Below are positions 16,416-26,017 of a stretch of DNA of 64,000 nt, piece by piece. Origin of the DNA: Candidatus Aminicenantes bacterium UBA647 (GTDB taxonomy: Bacteria > Acidobacteriota > Aminicenantia > UBA2199); the NCBI GenBank assembly GCA_002299555.1, contig DBOL01000103.1, forward strand, positions 25,273 through 89,272, given 5' to 3'. Position 1 is the first letter of the stretch, and each line of letters begins with the position of its first letter. Under the pieces are notes generated by a model. That model was not told where the DNA came from, ran no database searches, and was given only the letters and a program-made list of their open reading frames with translations. Made by a program: the position numbers and the translations under genes.

Positions 16416-19400
16416 TCTGAAGACAGCCTGGAAACCACCTCCACATTGATTCCTTTTTTCACTGCTCTGTAATTATTGTTATACATTGCTTCAAAAATAG
16501 TGGGAGGAAGGGTAAACTTTCCTCCAGTTACACAATTCAGCTTTACCACAAAATCCATACCCCGGCTATTCCCTCTCATATCAAAAAACCACATTATCCT
16601 GTCATCCCTTATGTCCATATAAACCTCTCTGCCAAGATTCCAGTCCTCCATCCATGATGGCTTCTGCTCACCGGATAACCTGATATTCTCTATTTCCCAA
16701 CCTGCAGGAATAATTTGAACCAGTGCAAGTTCCGTCAGTCTTCCGGAGGAATATATTCCGGGCTTAACTCTGAAATGCCCCCAGAATGTCGTCCCCTGTC
16801 TGAGAAGAGAAGGATCAATGGTTTTCCCCTCTTCGTTCATCCAGGTCACTTCCAGTTTCAGGTTTTTTGACTGATCTTTTTCCAGCGACTTAAGAGGAAT
16901 ACCATTCCATTGCAGGGTTACATACACTTTGTTTAGTTTTACTTCATTATTAATGAACACAGACAATTTTTTGCCAAACCCTTCATGTATCTTCATGGTA
17001 TGTTTTAGCTCACCAAAATCAAATGACCTTTTGTTATTTCCGGGCAGTACAATATGACCCTTGATCGGAGAATCGTCACCCCTGAAATCCATTTTATTTC
17101 CCATCATGTATTTTCCCAGTGCCATAAGTGAATATCCAAGAGTTTGAGTAGAGTACCATCTTCCATCTGAAAGATCACGGACTATCTCTTCATACATAAT
17201 ATCTGCTTTGTTCCAGTCCTGAAACACTGTCAACGCCTCAAGGATAATTGCTCTGTCTCTCATCGAAGAACCAAAAGTCCTGCCGGGATTTTTATATTGG
17301 CCTACCGATGTTTCGATACCTTTTTGAATTTTTTTCGATACATCCTTCTTCCCGGCAAGAAAATATGTTTCAGATAGCATCCATCTTTCCACATTGGTAG
17401 TCTTTGCAAGATCATTTTCAACTATCATGTTCATCGGGCCCAATTGAGGTTGCCCTGCAAGTGCCAGAACATAAAGACGGTAGATCCGGGAGAGCATCTT
17501 GTCAGTGGCAACGAGGGCTCGTGATTTCTGAAAACGGATAACCGAACTCAAAAGATCAGCAGGGATACTATACCCCCTTTTCTTTGCCTCTGCCATAAAG
17601 TGCAGCCCATAATTTGTCCCCCAGATACTTGCATCCCTATTCCCGGGCCAATATGACAATCCTCCGGAGGGGAGAACAAACTTTCTCAGCCTTTTCACTG
17701 CAGAATTAATATTTTCATCCACATCTTCCAGATCAATAGAAGAATTCTTCATAAATTCCTTCAGATACAATTGGGGGAAAACTGACGATATGGTCTGTTC
17801 AATACATCCATAAGGATAATGTATAAGCCATGACAATCGACTCTCAATATCAAGTCTCGGTTTTCTTGAAATCACCACAGATGCTCTATTCGTCCCTTTC
17901 AGCCCTCTATCCGGAATTATAAAATCAATGGATCTTCCTGGTTTAGTATCTTTCTTCTCTGATCCATATATCCTCGGAGAGGAGGGCCTTATTTTTATGT
18001 CAACCGATTTTGATACACTAAACCTTCCTGATTCAGCTTTGAAAATAACTTTGCAGTCACCTACAGCATTATCAACCTTTAAATTAAATACAGTATCCTG
18101 TTCACCTGTTTTCTCGAAAACAAGTTTTTTCTTTTTGTCTCCTGAGACTTTCAAATTCCCTTCGGTCCGTATCGATAAACTGACATTCCTGATCTTCTCA
18201 TTCAAAGCAAACACACTAACCGGGATCTTAACCCTGTCTCCCGGCCCGAGAACACGTGGAAGCGTGGGCAAAAGAATAAGGTCAGTCTTAACCGGCACGC
18301 TTTTTTCCGCCTTTCCAAAACTATAATGATCTGCTGCAATAACCATTACCCTAACCGACCCAATATAGTCCGGCATCCTGAACTTAACCTTTTTCTCGCC
18401 ATTATCCCCGGTTTCCAGGGGACCGAGGAACATTGATACCGGTTTGAATCTTTTAGATTTCCCGGGCTCCAGTTGAGAGGATCGATAGCCTTCAGCATTG
18501 GTTTCCATCTCACCACCGATGGAAAAAAGTCGATACACATCACCTTTGTTTACAGCAAGGACATAAGAAAAAAGGTCATAAGTATTGATCCCCAGTTTCT
18601 GTTTACTGAAAAAACTCTTCCATGGATCAGGTGTCAGAAATTTTGTAAGATCAAGCAACCCTTCATCTACAACGGCTATCGTGAACTGAACATTACTTTT
18701 ATCTTTTGTACGGACAACTACCTCGAATTCTTTGTTTGACTTCAATTCATCGTCCATAACAATATCAATCTCCTTTCTTGTCGAAGGATCCTCCACCATA
18801 ACAGGGATCGTGCCATATACTCTTACCGGCCTGTCATTTCCCGTCTGAGAATGGGGTTGAATGATCGATACGGAAACATATGCATTAGGAAGCATTTTTT
18901 CTGTAACAGAGACTTTTATCTCCCCGAGTGCATCCTCTCCCTTAAGTTCCCTGACCCATGACTCCAGGATCCGATCTCCTTTTTCGAGAGTTACAAGAAG
19001 TGTCCCTTTTTCCGGTTTGGGGAAAGAGATAATTGCAGTATCACCGGGTTTGTATCTGTTTCTGTCACTCTTAAGGGTCAATGAGCCTGAATCTTTAATG
19101 TTTGAAGGTGAATCACCCCAATGATAAGAACTAAAGAAAAAACCGGCCTTGTGTCCCTCCTTCATGTCTTCTTCAACCTCGATAAAATATTCACCTGACT
19201 GCTCAGGAGTAAAAACGATAGGAACAGGCATGTTTTTAGATGTCAGGCTTCCCTCTTTCACAACTTTTGTATAATTGTCCTTCTTGTATCTGACCCTGAA
19301 AGATGCAAGATTGTCATACTCCCACCACCAATAACGTGCATTTCTGTAGATCCTGTATCTCAGAGGCCTTCCCGACAGAGGTTCTCCATCTTTTGTTACA

Positions 19401-21982
19401 AGCACAGAATTAATATTTACTGGAGAACCGACTCTGCTGTATCCATATTTTTGTTTCGGCCTTTTCAGCCCTATATAGTTTTTGTAAGGATCAACAGGAA
19501 TGTAAATGTTACCTGTCGTGGCCCTGCCACCTTTCTCAAGTACTTTTGCAGTGATCTCAGCCTTTAAAGACGACGGAACATTGGTTAATTCGGGGATTTT
19601 CCATACAACATTCACTTTCCCTTCCCCATCCAGTTTTCCTTCAAAAATATTTGACTCAGATGACTTGAATTTTCTAAGTTCATTTGAGAACGTAAATCCA
19701 CCGAATTTTTTAAAGTTTTTAGGAACATGCCTTAGTAATACCGATATGTCCGTATCTAGAAATGGAGATGGTGATCCAAAAAGATAATTTGAACTCAGAG
19801 ATAATTTCAACAAATCATCAGCCGGTCCGAGTTTTTTCTTTTGAGGATCAAGCCTTACTTTAAGCCTGAAGGGAACCACCGTTTCAATTTTGAGAGTATG
19901 AAAGAAGTGTGTACTTCCGAGTATCAGTTTCGCTCTCCAATTCCCTGTAAGATCATCTTCGGAAGTCCTGATGTGAAAGCTATAGAATCCATCAACACTC
20001 TCTTTTTTTACTGTTTTTCTTACCAGTTGATTCCTTGGATTGTATAATTCCAGAGTGGCCGGATGGTTTTCGGGGAAAGTCCCGTCACTGTTCCTTGCTA
20101 TAACAGAAAGATTTATCGGATCTCCCGGTCTGTAGACACCTCGTTCTGTATAGATAAACGCTCTTGTCCCATCAGATCTGCTGATGACACCTCCGGTATC
20201 AAACGATGAAAGATTCCACCCCATTTCTGAAGGTTTAACAATACTTCTTTGTCCTCCTTTCGCAGCTTCAACAAAAAACACATTGCCTTCAACTTTTCTG
20301 AAGAATATTTTCCCGTCTCCATCTGTTTCACCAGAAACGATCTTCTGATTCTGAAAAGTTCTCAGAGTTACTTTCACCCCACTCATAGGTGATGAATCTA
20401 TAAGGTTGGAAGCAAACACAAAATGTTCACCTCCTCCCTTTTTGTAGGTCAAACCGATATCACTGACAAGAACAGGCTTGAAAATCTCTCCGTGTCTGTA
20501 AATATATCCATATGAATTCGGATTTGAATAATACTCCTTTCCATAATAATAACTTGCCTTTTTCTTCAGGGACGAATAAAGCATATCCTTTCTTTTAAAA
20601 CTCAACTCTATTACATAAATCCCTTTATCTTTCTCACTAATAAGCTCTTTCATGTCAAGCTGATGATTCAGCCACCTGTTCCTGACATCTCCTATTGTCA
20701 GATTTTTTTCTGCAACCTGGACCCCGATCCTGTTCATATCATAATATTCGAAACCGTTGTCCCTTTTTTTCTCTCCTGATAACGATTCTGTCTGAAGAAA
20801 CTGGCCCAGATTTGATTCGAACACACGCTTTACCACCACATGAACTTTTTTTATGTTCAAGGTCCTGAAACCGACCTTCCTCTCCTGTGTTGTGGGAAGG
20901 AAAATTCCGGAAGATGAAAAGCTTATCTGAGGTTTTTTATCTTCAAAATTAACTGACCTGGTGACCTCCTTCTCGATTTTCCCACCCCACTTACTCCTTA
21001 CACCCCTGATCTTTACAGAATACTGCTCTCCAAACTTAAATTCACCCCCGACAAAGATACTTCTGCCCAGAGATTTTAATGATATTGCCCTGGCAGGATC
21101 AATAGTGACAAGCCCTCTTATATCCTGTCCTTTTTTCAATTTATGGGAGAACCTTATCTCAAGTCCGGGATTTGTCCCTTTATCAAACTTTATTACATTT
21201 GTAACTTTGAATTTCTTCAGAGGCTCAAGCCTGATCCTCTTAATAACGTTCTCAGTTATTTCTGTCCCGGCTTTATTGATCTTAAGAATAAAATCCTCAC
21301 CACTCTTTTTTCTTGTGACAGTTCTGGAAGTAAACACAAATTTTCTCCCGGAACTTTTTTCACTCCAAAGCAATGGTATCTCTCCTGATTGAGAAACAAA
21401 TGAGATGTTATTTTTGACTACTTCAAATTTTATATCTTCCGTAAAGCTAACCTCCCCTATGTAATTCAGTTTGTCCGGTTTATCATCACTTATAATTTCG
21501 AAATCACCGAACATGGATTTTATCTCCCTTCCTGCGATCCTGAATGAAAAATCTAAAGGAGGAAGATTCCTGAATTCTGAATTTAACTCTTTAAGGTCGA
21601 TAACACCTGTATATTCCTGGTGAAACGACAGCTTTGAATCAGGAACAAAAATGATGGTCCTGTTGTCCTCCCACTTCGTTTCTCCCTTTATCCCTGGTTT
21701 GAATTTGAAAATTTTTGTTCCAATAACCTTCCCGATCTCGTCTTCACTTGCAGCAGGATCAACTAATCTCAGATATATCCTGTCCCCTGAAGATATTATC
21801 CCGGATGTAACGTGACTTATTATTCTTGCTGAATCCTCTGAATACATAACCGGATCTATCCCGTCTTTCTTCTTCTTGCCACAGGAAACAACTGTCACAA
21901 AAGAGATAGAAAGGAAAAATATCAGCAGAATACTAACCAGTGAAAAAGAGTTTTTCTTCATTTCGGAAAAGTAATTTGGCAT
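16412..21982 (-). CDS. Alpha-2-macroglobulin family lipoprotein with thioester motif
   Basis: Giant periplasmic protease-trapping protein, about 1856 aa. The N-terminus is a lipoprotein signal (hydrophobic core then VTVVSC, lipobox), so it is membrane-tethered. Family marks: MG repeats; the 'RGVYRPGDPINLSVIARN' and 'RAFIYTERGVYRPGD' region; the bait-to-A2M transition 'VDEGLLDLTKFLTPDPWKSF'; 'TFLGPLETGDNGEKKVKFRM'-like region; thioester motif YGCIEQ with Cys at about 1393; and an all-alpha thioester domain with complement-control-like end. Start set at 21982, where GGAGG is six bases upstream; the frame could open at 22060 but that would hide the signal. No penicillin-binding protein 1C gene is adjacent, unlike the common yfhM-pbpC pairing. 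Confidence 0.92.
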   Translation of the reverse strand: MPNYFSEMKKNSFSLVSILLIFFLSISFVTVVSCGKKKKDGIDPVMYSEDSARIISHVTSGIISSGDRIYLRLVDPAASEDEIGKVIGTKIFKFKPGIKGETKWEDNRTIIFVPDSKLSFHQEYTGVIDLKELNSEFRNLPPLDFSFRIAGREIKSMFGDFEIISDDKPDKLNYIGEVSFTEDIKFEVVKNNISFVSQSGEIPLLWSEKSSGRKFVFTSRTVTRKKSGEDFILKINKAGTEITENVIKRIRLEPLKKFKVTNVIKFDKGTNPGLEIRFSHKLKKGQDIRGLVTIDPARAISLKSLGRSIFVGGEFKFGEQYSVKIRGVRSKWGGKIEKEVTRSVNFEDKKPQISFSSSGIFLPTTQERKVGFRTLNIKKVHVVVKRVFESNLGQFLQTESLSGEKKRDNGFEYYDMNRIGVQVAEKNLTIGDVRNRWLNHQLDMKELISEKDKGIYVIELSFKRKDMLYSSLKKKASYYYGKEYYSNPNSYGYIYRHGEIFKPVLVSDIGLTYKKGGGEHFVFASNLIDSSPMSGVKVTLRTFQNQKIVSGETDGDGKIFFRKVEGNVFFVEAAKGGQRSIVKPSEMGWNLSSFDTGGVISRSDGTRAFIYTERGVYRPGDPINLSVIARNSDGTFPENHPATLELYNPRNQLVRKTVKKESVDGFYSFHIRTSEDDLTGNWRAKLILGSTHFFHTLKIETVVPFRLKVRLDPQKKKLGPADDLLKLSLSSNYLFGSPSPFLDTDISVLLRHVPKNFKKFGGFTFSNELRKFKSSESNIFEGKLDGEGKVNVVWKIPELTNVPSSLKAEITAKVLEKGGRATTGNIYIPVDPYKNYIGLKRPKQKYGYSRVGSPVNINSVLVTKDGEPLSGRPLRYRIYRNARYWWWEYDNLASFRVRYKKDNYTKVVKEGSLTSKNMPVPIVFTPEQSGEYFIEVEEDMKEGHKAGFFFSSYHWGDSPSNIKDSGSLTLKSDRNRYKPGDTAIISFPKPEKGTLLVTLEKGDRILESWVRELKGEDALGEIKVSVTEKMLPNAYVSVSIIQPHSQTGNDRPVRVYGTIPVMVEDPSTRKEIDIVMDDELKSNKEFEVVVRTKDKSNVQFTIAVVDEGLLDLTKFLTPDPWKSFFSKQKLGINTYDLFSYVLAVNKGDVYRLFSIGGEMETNAEGYRSSQLEPGKSKRFKPVSMFLGPLETGDNGEKKVKFRMPDYIGSVRVMVIAADHYSFGKAEKSVPVKTDLILLPTLPRVLGPGDRVKIPVSVFALNEKIRNVSLSIRTEGNLKVSGDKKKKLVFEKTGEQDTVFNLKVDNAVGDCKVIFKAESGRFSVSKSVDIKIRPSSPRIYGSEKKDTKPGRSIDFIIPDRGLKGTNRASVVISRKPRLDIESRLSWLIHYPYGCIEQTISSVFPQLYLKEFMKNSSIDLEDVDENINSAVKRLRKFVLPSGGLSYWPGNRDASIWGTNYGLHFMAEAKKRGYSIPADLLSSVIRFQKSRALVATDKMLSRIYRLYVLALAGQPQLGPMNMIVENDLAKTTNVERWMLSETYFLAGKKDVSKKIQKGIETSVGQYKNPGRTFGSSMRDRAIILEALTVFQDWNKADIMYEEIVRDLSDGRWYSTQTLGYSLMALGKYMMGNKMDFRGDDSPIKGHIVLPGNNKRSFDFGELKHTMKIHEGFGKKLSVFINNEVKLNKVYVTLQWNGIPLKSLEKDQSKNLKLEVTWMNEEGKTIDPSLLRQGTTFWGHFRVKPGIYSSGRLTELALVQIIPAGWEIENIRLSGEQKPSWMEDWNLGREVYMDIRDDRIMWFFDMRGNSRGMDFVVKLNCVTGGKFTLPPTIFEAMYNNNYRAVKKGINVEVVSRLSSD

Positions 21983-22000
21983 TTGTAACCTCCAATTGAG

Positions 22001-22029
22001 ATTATAGAAAATCACTTTTTTAAAATCAA
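22001..22029 (-). promoter_or_regulatory. Promoter of the alpha-2-macroglobulin gene
   Basis: Minus strand TTGATT, 17 bases, perfect TATAAT, leader with GGAGG before the ATG at 21982. Confidence 0.65.
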
Positions 22030-22068
22030 TCATCTGCCTGCATATTCCGATCATTTTCAATCAGGGTG

Positions 22069-22097
22069 TTGAAAATTAATTGTCTATTATGTAAATT
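22069..22097 (+). promoter_or_regulatory. Promoter of the antiporter operon, predicts a leaderless mRNA
   Basis: TTGAAA, 17 bases, TAAATT, then six bases before the ATG at 22104. No Shine-Dalgarno sequence. Divergent from the alpha-2-macroglobulin promoter. Confidence 0.55.
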
Positions 22098-22103
22098 ATC
22101 AGA

Positions 22104-23339
22104 ATGAAATTCCTGATAGCAATAATAATTATTGCAGGAACTGCACTAATAGGATCAAGGATCACGTTCATCAGAACTCAGCTCGGGCTTGGAGTAAAAA
22201 GTATATTTATTACCGGAATCGAATACATCATGCTTGGCCTGCTTCTGGGTGGAAGCGGTTTGAATATCCTGGATGTTGATACAATCAGAAAATTTCAACC
22301 CTTCCTTATATTCGGACTTGCCTGGGTAGGATATTTATACGGAATACAATTTGAGATCAAATTGGTCAGAACCCTTCCTGAAAAATATTTTTCGATAACT
22401 GCAATCCAGGCAATAATAACCTTCATTATAGTCTCGGTATCAATGTTCGTTTTTTTTCATTTGATTTCTCTCTTCCCACTCGAGAAAGCAATTGTTTTAT
22501 CCATTATCCTGGGAATCGCTGCTCTCTCCACAGCACAGTCAGCACTCGCAATAACAAACAGGAATTTCAAATTCAGGGATCAGCGTCTTTTTGACCTTTT
22601 AAGGTATATTGCATCAGTTGACGGACTTTTCTCTATGATGTTTTTTTCCATATTTCTTGCATTTTCCAACCCAGGAACAGCAGCAATAAGTAGCATTTTA
22701 TCTGCTTTAAAGTGGAGCGGATTAACTGCCTTTGCCGCCCTTGTACCGGCACTGATCTTTCTGTTAATGAATAAATCCGGGTACAAACATGGCGATTTCC
22801 ACCTTCTCCTGACCGGTATAATTGCTTTTACCGGAGGGATGTCATGGCAACTCGGACTATCCCCGCTGATAAGTGGATTACTTGCAGGGATATTCATTGC
22901 AAACACTTGCAAGTTCAGGATCAGAGCACTGAATTTTCTCAGTGATGGGGAGAAACCGATATACATAATAATGCTTATAATTCTCGGAGCAGGATGGAAT
23001 CTTGGACTGAAGATAAGTATACCAGCAGTCCTTATATTTATTGTTTTCAGAACCGCAGGAAAGGTTGTCGGGAATTTTGCAGGTGTCAAATCATTCCGCT
23101 CAGCGTTTCCGATACCTCCCGGCGTCGGATTTTCCCTCCTCTCAGAAGGTGGGATCTCTTTTGGGATTATAATTAACTTCAAAATACTCTATCCGGAATT
23201 GTCATCTCATATAATTCACATCATATTGATCTCAGCAGTTTTCTTTGAACTGATCAGTCCAAGGCTGATACTTTCATTTTTTCAGGAGAGGGTAGATCAA
23301 AAATCAGGTCCTTTGTCAGGGGGAAAAGATGAAAAATAG
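22104..23339 (+). CDS. Cation:proton antiporter, CPA2-like (first of pair)
   Basis: About 12-13 transmembrane helices over 411 aa with the monovalent cation/proton antiporter pattern, including 'LLLGGSGLNILD' early and a single candidate ion-binding Asp in 'ASVDGLFSMMFFS' (a xD rather than DD arrangement). The end is cytoplasmic and hydrophilic ('QERVDQKSGPLSGGKDEK'), without a TrkA-N domain. It overlaps the next antiporter gene by 11 bases. It is shorter and more divergent than Kef proteins. The neighbouring EIIA and PII-like genes suggest the pair is under metabolic control. Exact ion (Na+ or K+) unknown. Confidence 0.78.
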   Translation: MKFLIAIIIIAGTALIGSRITFIRTQLGLGVKSIFITGIEYIMLGLLLGGSGLNILDVDTIRKFQPFLIFGLAWVGYLYGIQFEIKLVRTLPEKYFSITAIQAIITFIIVSVSMFVFFHLISLFPLEKAIVLSIILGIAALSTAQSALAITNRNFKFRDQRLFDLLRYIASVDGLFSMMFFSIFLAFSNPGTAAISSILSALKWSGLTAFAALVPALIFLLMNKSGYKHGDFHLLLTGIIAFTGGMSWQLGLSPLISGLLAGIFIANTCKFRIRALNFLSDGEKPIYIIMLIILGAGWNLGLKISIPAVLIFIVFRTAGKVVGNFAGVKSFRSAFPIPPGVGFSLLSEGGISFGIIINFKILYPELSSHIIHIILISAVFFELISPRLILSFFQERVDQKSGPLSGGKDEK

Positions 23340-24681
23340 ATTAATAACGTTCATCCTGATAATCCTGGCGATGCTTGTTGTGTTCAATTCCGGTACTTTT
23401 CTCAACTCATCAGACAGTATCTCGCCTACACTGATCATTGGATTCATGCTCCTTTCCTCTTTTGTAGTAGGTTTCTTTTTTGAAAGAGGAGGACTCCCCA
23501 GGATCACCGGCTACATTCTTTCAGGATTGGTTTTCGGCCCTTTTATTCTGAAGTTCTACTCCTCAGAATCCGTTGAAGAACTGCTTTTCCTCAACAGCCT
23601 TGCACTGGCCTTCATCGCATTCAATGCAGGCTCTGAACTAAGGATCAAAGAGATTATTCACGATATAAAGCCGATCCTTTATCTAACCATGGGAGTGACC
23701 ATTGTAGTATTTACGGGAGTTACAACAATTGTATTCCTGATATCCGATCTGATCCCGTTCATGAAGCCATATCCTCTTCCTGCAAAGATAGCTATTGCAT
23801 CGATCTTTGGAATTATTTCAGTCGCAAGATCTCCTTCTTCCGCAATAGCCATTATTAACGAAACAAAAGCAAAGGGGAGCTACACCAGCACTATATTGAG
23901 TATCACTATAATAATGGACGTTCTTATTATTATCCTGTTTGCACTCGTTATATCGATCAATTCTCTTGTAATAGAACCTGGAAGCACTTTTGAATTCTCA
24001 TTTATTGCTTTTCTGGTATTCGAAATTTTAATTGCATTTGTTCTGGGTTTTTTCCTCGGTAAATTTATTATCTTTCTTATAAACAGAATAAAAGTAGAAT
24101 TTTCAGTTGTGATAATTGCACTTGGATTTTTTGTGATGAAGTTTTCACATTTTGCAGGATCATTTATAAGCAATAATTACGAAATGAACCTGAACCTTGA
24201 ACCCCTGCTTATTTGTATGGCGGCAGGATTTACCGTTCAGAATTTTTCCGGTTATGGAGATATTTTTCTGAAAAGGATGGATAAGATCTCAATACCGGTC
24301 TATGTCGCATTTTTTACGATAACCGGTGCATCTATCAACCTTGATCTTCTCAGAACAGGATGGATACTCGGGTTGATCATTTTCTTTTCAAGAATCTCAA
24401 TGATATATTTGGGGTCCGGTTTAAGCACTAAAATTGCCCGTTCGGAAAAAAAGATAAAGGAAAACAGCTGGCTTGGATTCATTACCCAGGCGGGGATCAG
24501 CCTTGGGTTGCTGTCTGAAGTAGTTAGAAGATTTCCTGAGGCAGGAATTCACATTCAGGCGATCCTGATTGCTACAATAACACTGAATCAGATCATTGGA
24601 CCTGTTGGATTCAAATACGGGTTATTCCGTGCAGGTGAAACCTTCAGGAACAGAGAAGAGACTTCTGACAAAAAACAATAA
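23329..24681 (+). CDS. Cation:proton antiporter, CPA2-like (second of pair)
   Basis: 450 aa with about 13 hydrophobic segments. 'LPRITGYILSGLVFGPFIL' near residue 55 is the classic Kef/Na+-H+ exchanger early motif and 'LAFIAFNAGSELRIKEI' follows; the central helix carries one Asp in 'TIIMDVLIIILFALV'. Clear family membership, clearer than its upstream partner. GGGGG lies upstream of the ATG inside the preceding gene. The two may form a heteromeric or sequentially regulated transporter; this is inference from tight overlap. Confidence 0.85.
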   Translation: MKNRLITFILIILAMLVVFNSGTFLNSSDSISPTLIIGFMLLSSFVVGFFFERGGLPRITGYILSGLVFGPFILKFYSSESVEELLFLNSLALAFIAFNAGSELRIKEIIHDIKPILYLTMGVTIVVFTGVTTIVFLISDLIPFMKPYPLPAKIAIASIFGIISVARSPSSAIAIINETKAKGSYTSTILSITIIMDVLIIILFALVISINSLVIEPGSTFEFSFIAFLVFEILIAFVLGFFLGKFIIFLINRIKVEFSVVIIALGFFVMKFSHFAGSFISNNYEMNLNLEPLLICMAAGFTVQNFSGYGDIFLKRMDKISIPVYVAFFTITGASINLDLLRTGWILGLIIFFSRISMIYLGSGLSTKIARSEKKIKENSWLGFITQAGISLGLLSEVVRRFPEAGIHIQAILIATITLNQIIGPVGFKYGLFRAGETFRNREETSDKKQ

Positions 24682-24693
24682 CAACAATATTAT

Positions 24694-24722
24694 TTGACTT
24701 AACAAAGAGCAATCCTTAATAT
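24694..24722 (+). promoter_or_regulatory. Internal promoter for the EIIA-PII-like gene pair
   Basis: TTGACT, 17 bases, TAATAT; leader carries GAGAGGA six bases before the ATG at 24740. Gives the putative regulators transcription independent of the antiporters. Confidence 0.5.
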
Positions 24723-24739
24723 CTTTAGAGAGGAATATA

Positions 24740-25207
24740 ATGAAACTGACAGACTACATGACAGCAAAAAATATCCGGATAGGTATAAAGAGCGAGGAGA
24801 AAACAGGGATAATAGAAGACCTCCTTGAAGTTGCAGTGTCAATATCACCGGACCTGGACGTTGACAGAGCTTTAAAAGGACTTCTACATAGGGAAAGCAT
24901 CGGATCGACCGGGATCGGCAAGGGTGTGGCAATCCCTCACGCGGGGATAAAGAATTGCACCAGGATACTTCCTGTTATCGGAATTTCCAAAGATGGCCTG
25001 AATTATAATTCCCTTGATGGAGATCCGGTCAGGATATTTTTTCTGATTCTATATCCGGAACAACAGATAAAAATGCAATTAAAATTTCTTGCCAGAGTCT
25101 CGAGACTCCTGCGAAATGAAAACTTAAGAAATTCATTATTAAAATGCTCCTCCCCTGAGGATGCTATAAATGTGCTGAATCAATATGAATCTGAACATTT
25201 TACCTGA
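24740..25207 (+). CDS. PTS EIIA-like protein (fructose/nitrogen type)
   Basis: 155 aa single EIIA type 2 domain. The phospho-accepting histidine is H67 in 'STGIGKGVAIPHAGI', preceded by 'LLHRESIGSTG', the usual family pattern. No EIIB or EIIC domain and no sugar permease nearby, so a regulatory role like EIIA-Ntr is more likely than sugar uptake. EIIA-Ntr is known to control potassium transport in E. coli; the preceding antiporter genes make a similar role plausible here. Confidence 0.85.
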   Translation: MKLTDYMTAKNIRIGIKSEEKTGIIEDLLEVAVSISPDLDVDRALKGLLHRESIGSTGIGKGVAIPHAGIKNCTRILPVIGISKDGLNYNSLDGDPVRIFFLILYPEQQIKMQLKFLARVSRLLRNENLRNSLLKCSSPEDAINVLNQYESEHFT

Positions 25208-25213
25208 GACTAA

Positions 25214-25537
25214 ATGAAGATCGCTATAATCATACTGAACCGAATCGAATTTCTGGAGGACCTCCTTTCTGCTTTTCTTGAAATTGATATCCCTGATGCA
25301 AATGTGATTGACTCTGTAGGAATGAAGCATATAATTTCCCATGATATTCCCATTTTTGCCGGACTGATGGACTCCTTTACGGGAAGCAGTCCAAAGAGCA
25401 AGACAATTTTACTCAGGGTTGAAGAAGATCAAGTGGATAAACTTATAGAGGTTGTAAAAGATATTTGCCATGATCCGGATGAGTCGAACAGCGGATATAT
25501 AATGTTCCTTCCCCTGGAAAAATTTGAAGCTTTATAA
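25214..25537 (+). CDS. PII-like signalling protein
   Basis: 107 aa with the ferredoxin-like beta-alpha-beta-beta-alpha-beta pattern of PII proteins: 'MKIAIIILNRIEFLEDLLSA', 'DIPDANVIDSVG', then 'LLRVEEDQVDKLIEVVKDI' and the last strand 'GYIMFLPLEKFEAL', which matches the G-x-I-x-x-x-P end of PII. The classical uridylylation T-loop is not evident, so it is a PII-like rather than GlnB protein. Six bases after the EIIA gene. Ligand unknown; adenine nucleotides or cyclic dinucleotides are possible by analogy. Confidence 0.65.
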   Translation: MKIAIIILNRIEFLEDLLSAFLEIDIPDANVIDSVGMKHIISHDIPIFAGLMDSFTGSSPKSKTILLRVEEDQVDKLIEVVKDICHDPDESNSGYIMFLPLEKFEAL

Positions 25538-25546
25538 TAAATTTAC

Positions 25547-26017
25547 TTAACCATTCTCCAGTCTGGTCTCGAGTTCAATGATCTTATTATAAAGATCTTC
25601 CTCATTCTCTATCCCTGTCACTTCGGGAAGAACATCCGTTTTGCTTATTATCCTTGCAATATTTGCCAATGATTTCAAATGGAAACTTACATACCTGTCA
25701 TTGCTCATAATCAGGAATACGAGCTTTACATTTTTGTTGTCAGGAGCTTTGTAGGGCATTCCATCTTTGATAAGAGCAACACCGATAAAAAAATCTTCAA
25801 ATTCGTCACTGAAGATATGTGGAGTTGCAACCCCTTTTCCAATAGCTGTTGATTGGATTTTTTCCCTTTTTATAAATAAACGACGCACTTTGTTATGATC
25901 TTTTATCATTCCCCGTTTCTTTAACAATTCAGCAAACGCATCGTAAAATTCGTCAGTATCATTAAAGTTCCCAGTAATTAAAAATGTATTTTTATTGATG
26001 ACATCGGCTAATTTCAT
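25547..26017 (-). CDS. Second PTS EIIA-like protein, convergent
   Basis: 156 aa EIIA type 2 domain with the active histidine H67 in 'STAIGKGVATPHIF'. The same length and the same His position as the protein at 24740 suggest an old duplication, although the sequences are well diverged. AAAGGAG lies six bases before the ATG; its start overlaps the stop of the lipoprotein gene (TAATG at 26017). Convergent with the PII-like gene with only 9 bases between. Probably also regulatory. Confidence 0.85.
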   Translation of the reverse strand: MKLADVINKNTFLITGNFNDTDEFYDAFAELLKKRGMIKDHNKVRRLFIKREKIQSTAIGKGVATPHIFSDEFEDFFIGVALIKDGMPYKAPDNKNVKLVFLIMSNDRYVSFHLKSLANIARIISKTDVLPEVTGIENEEDLYNKIIELETRLENG

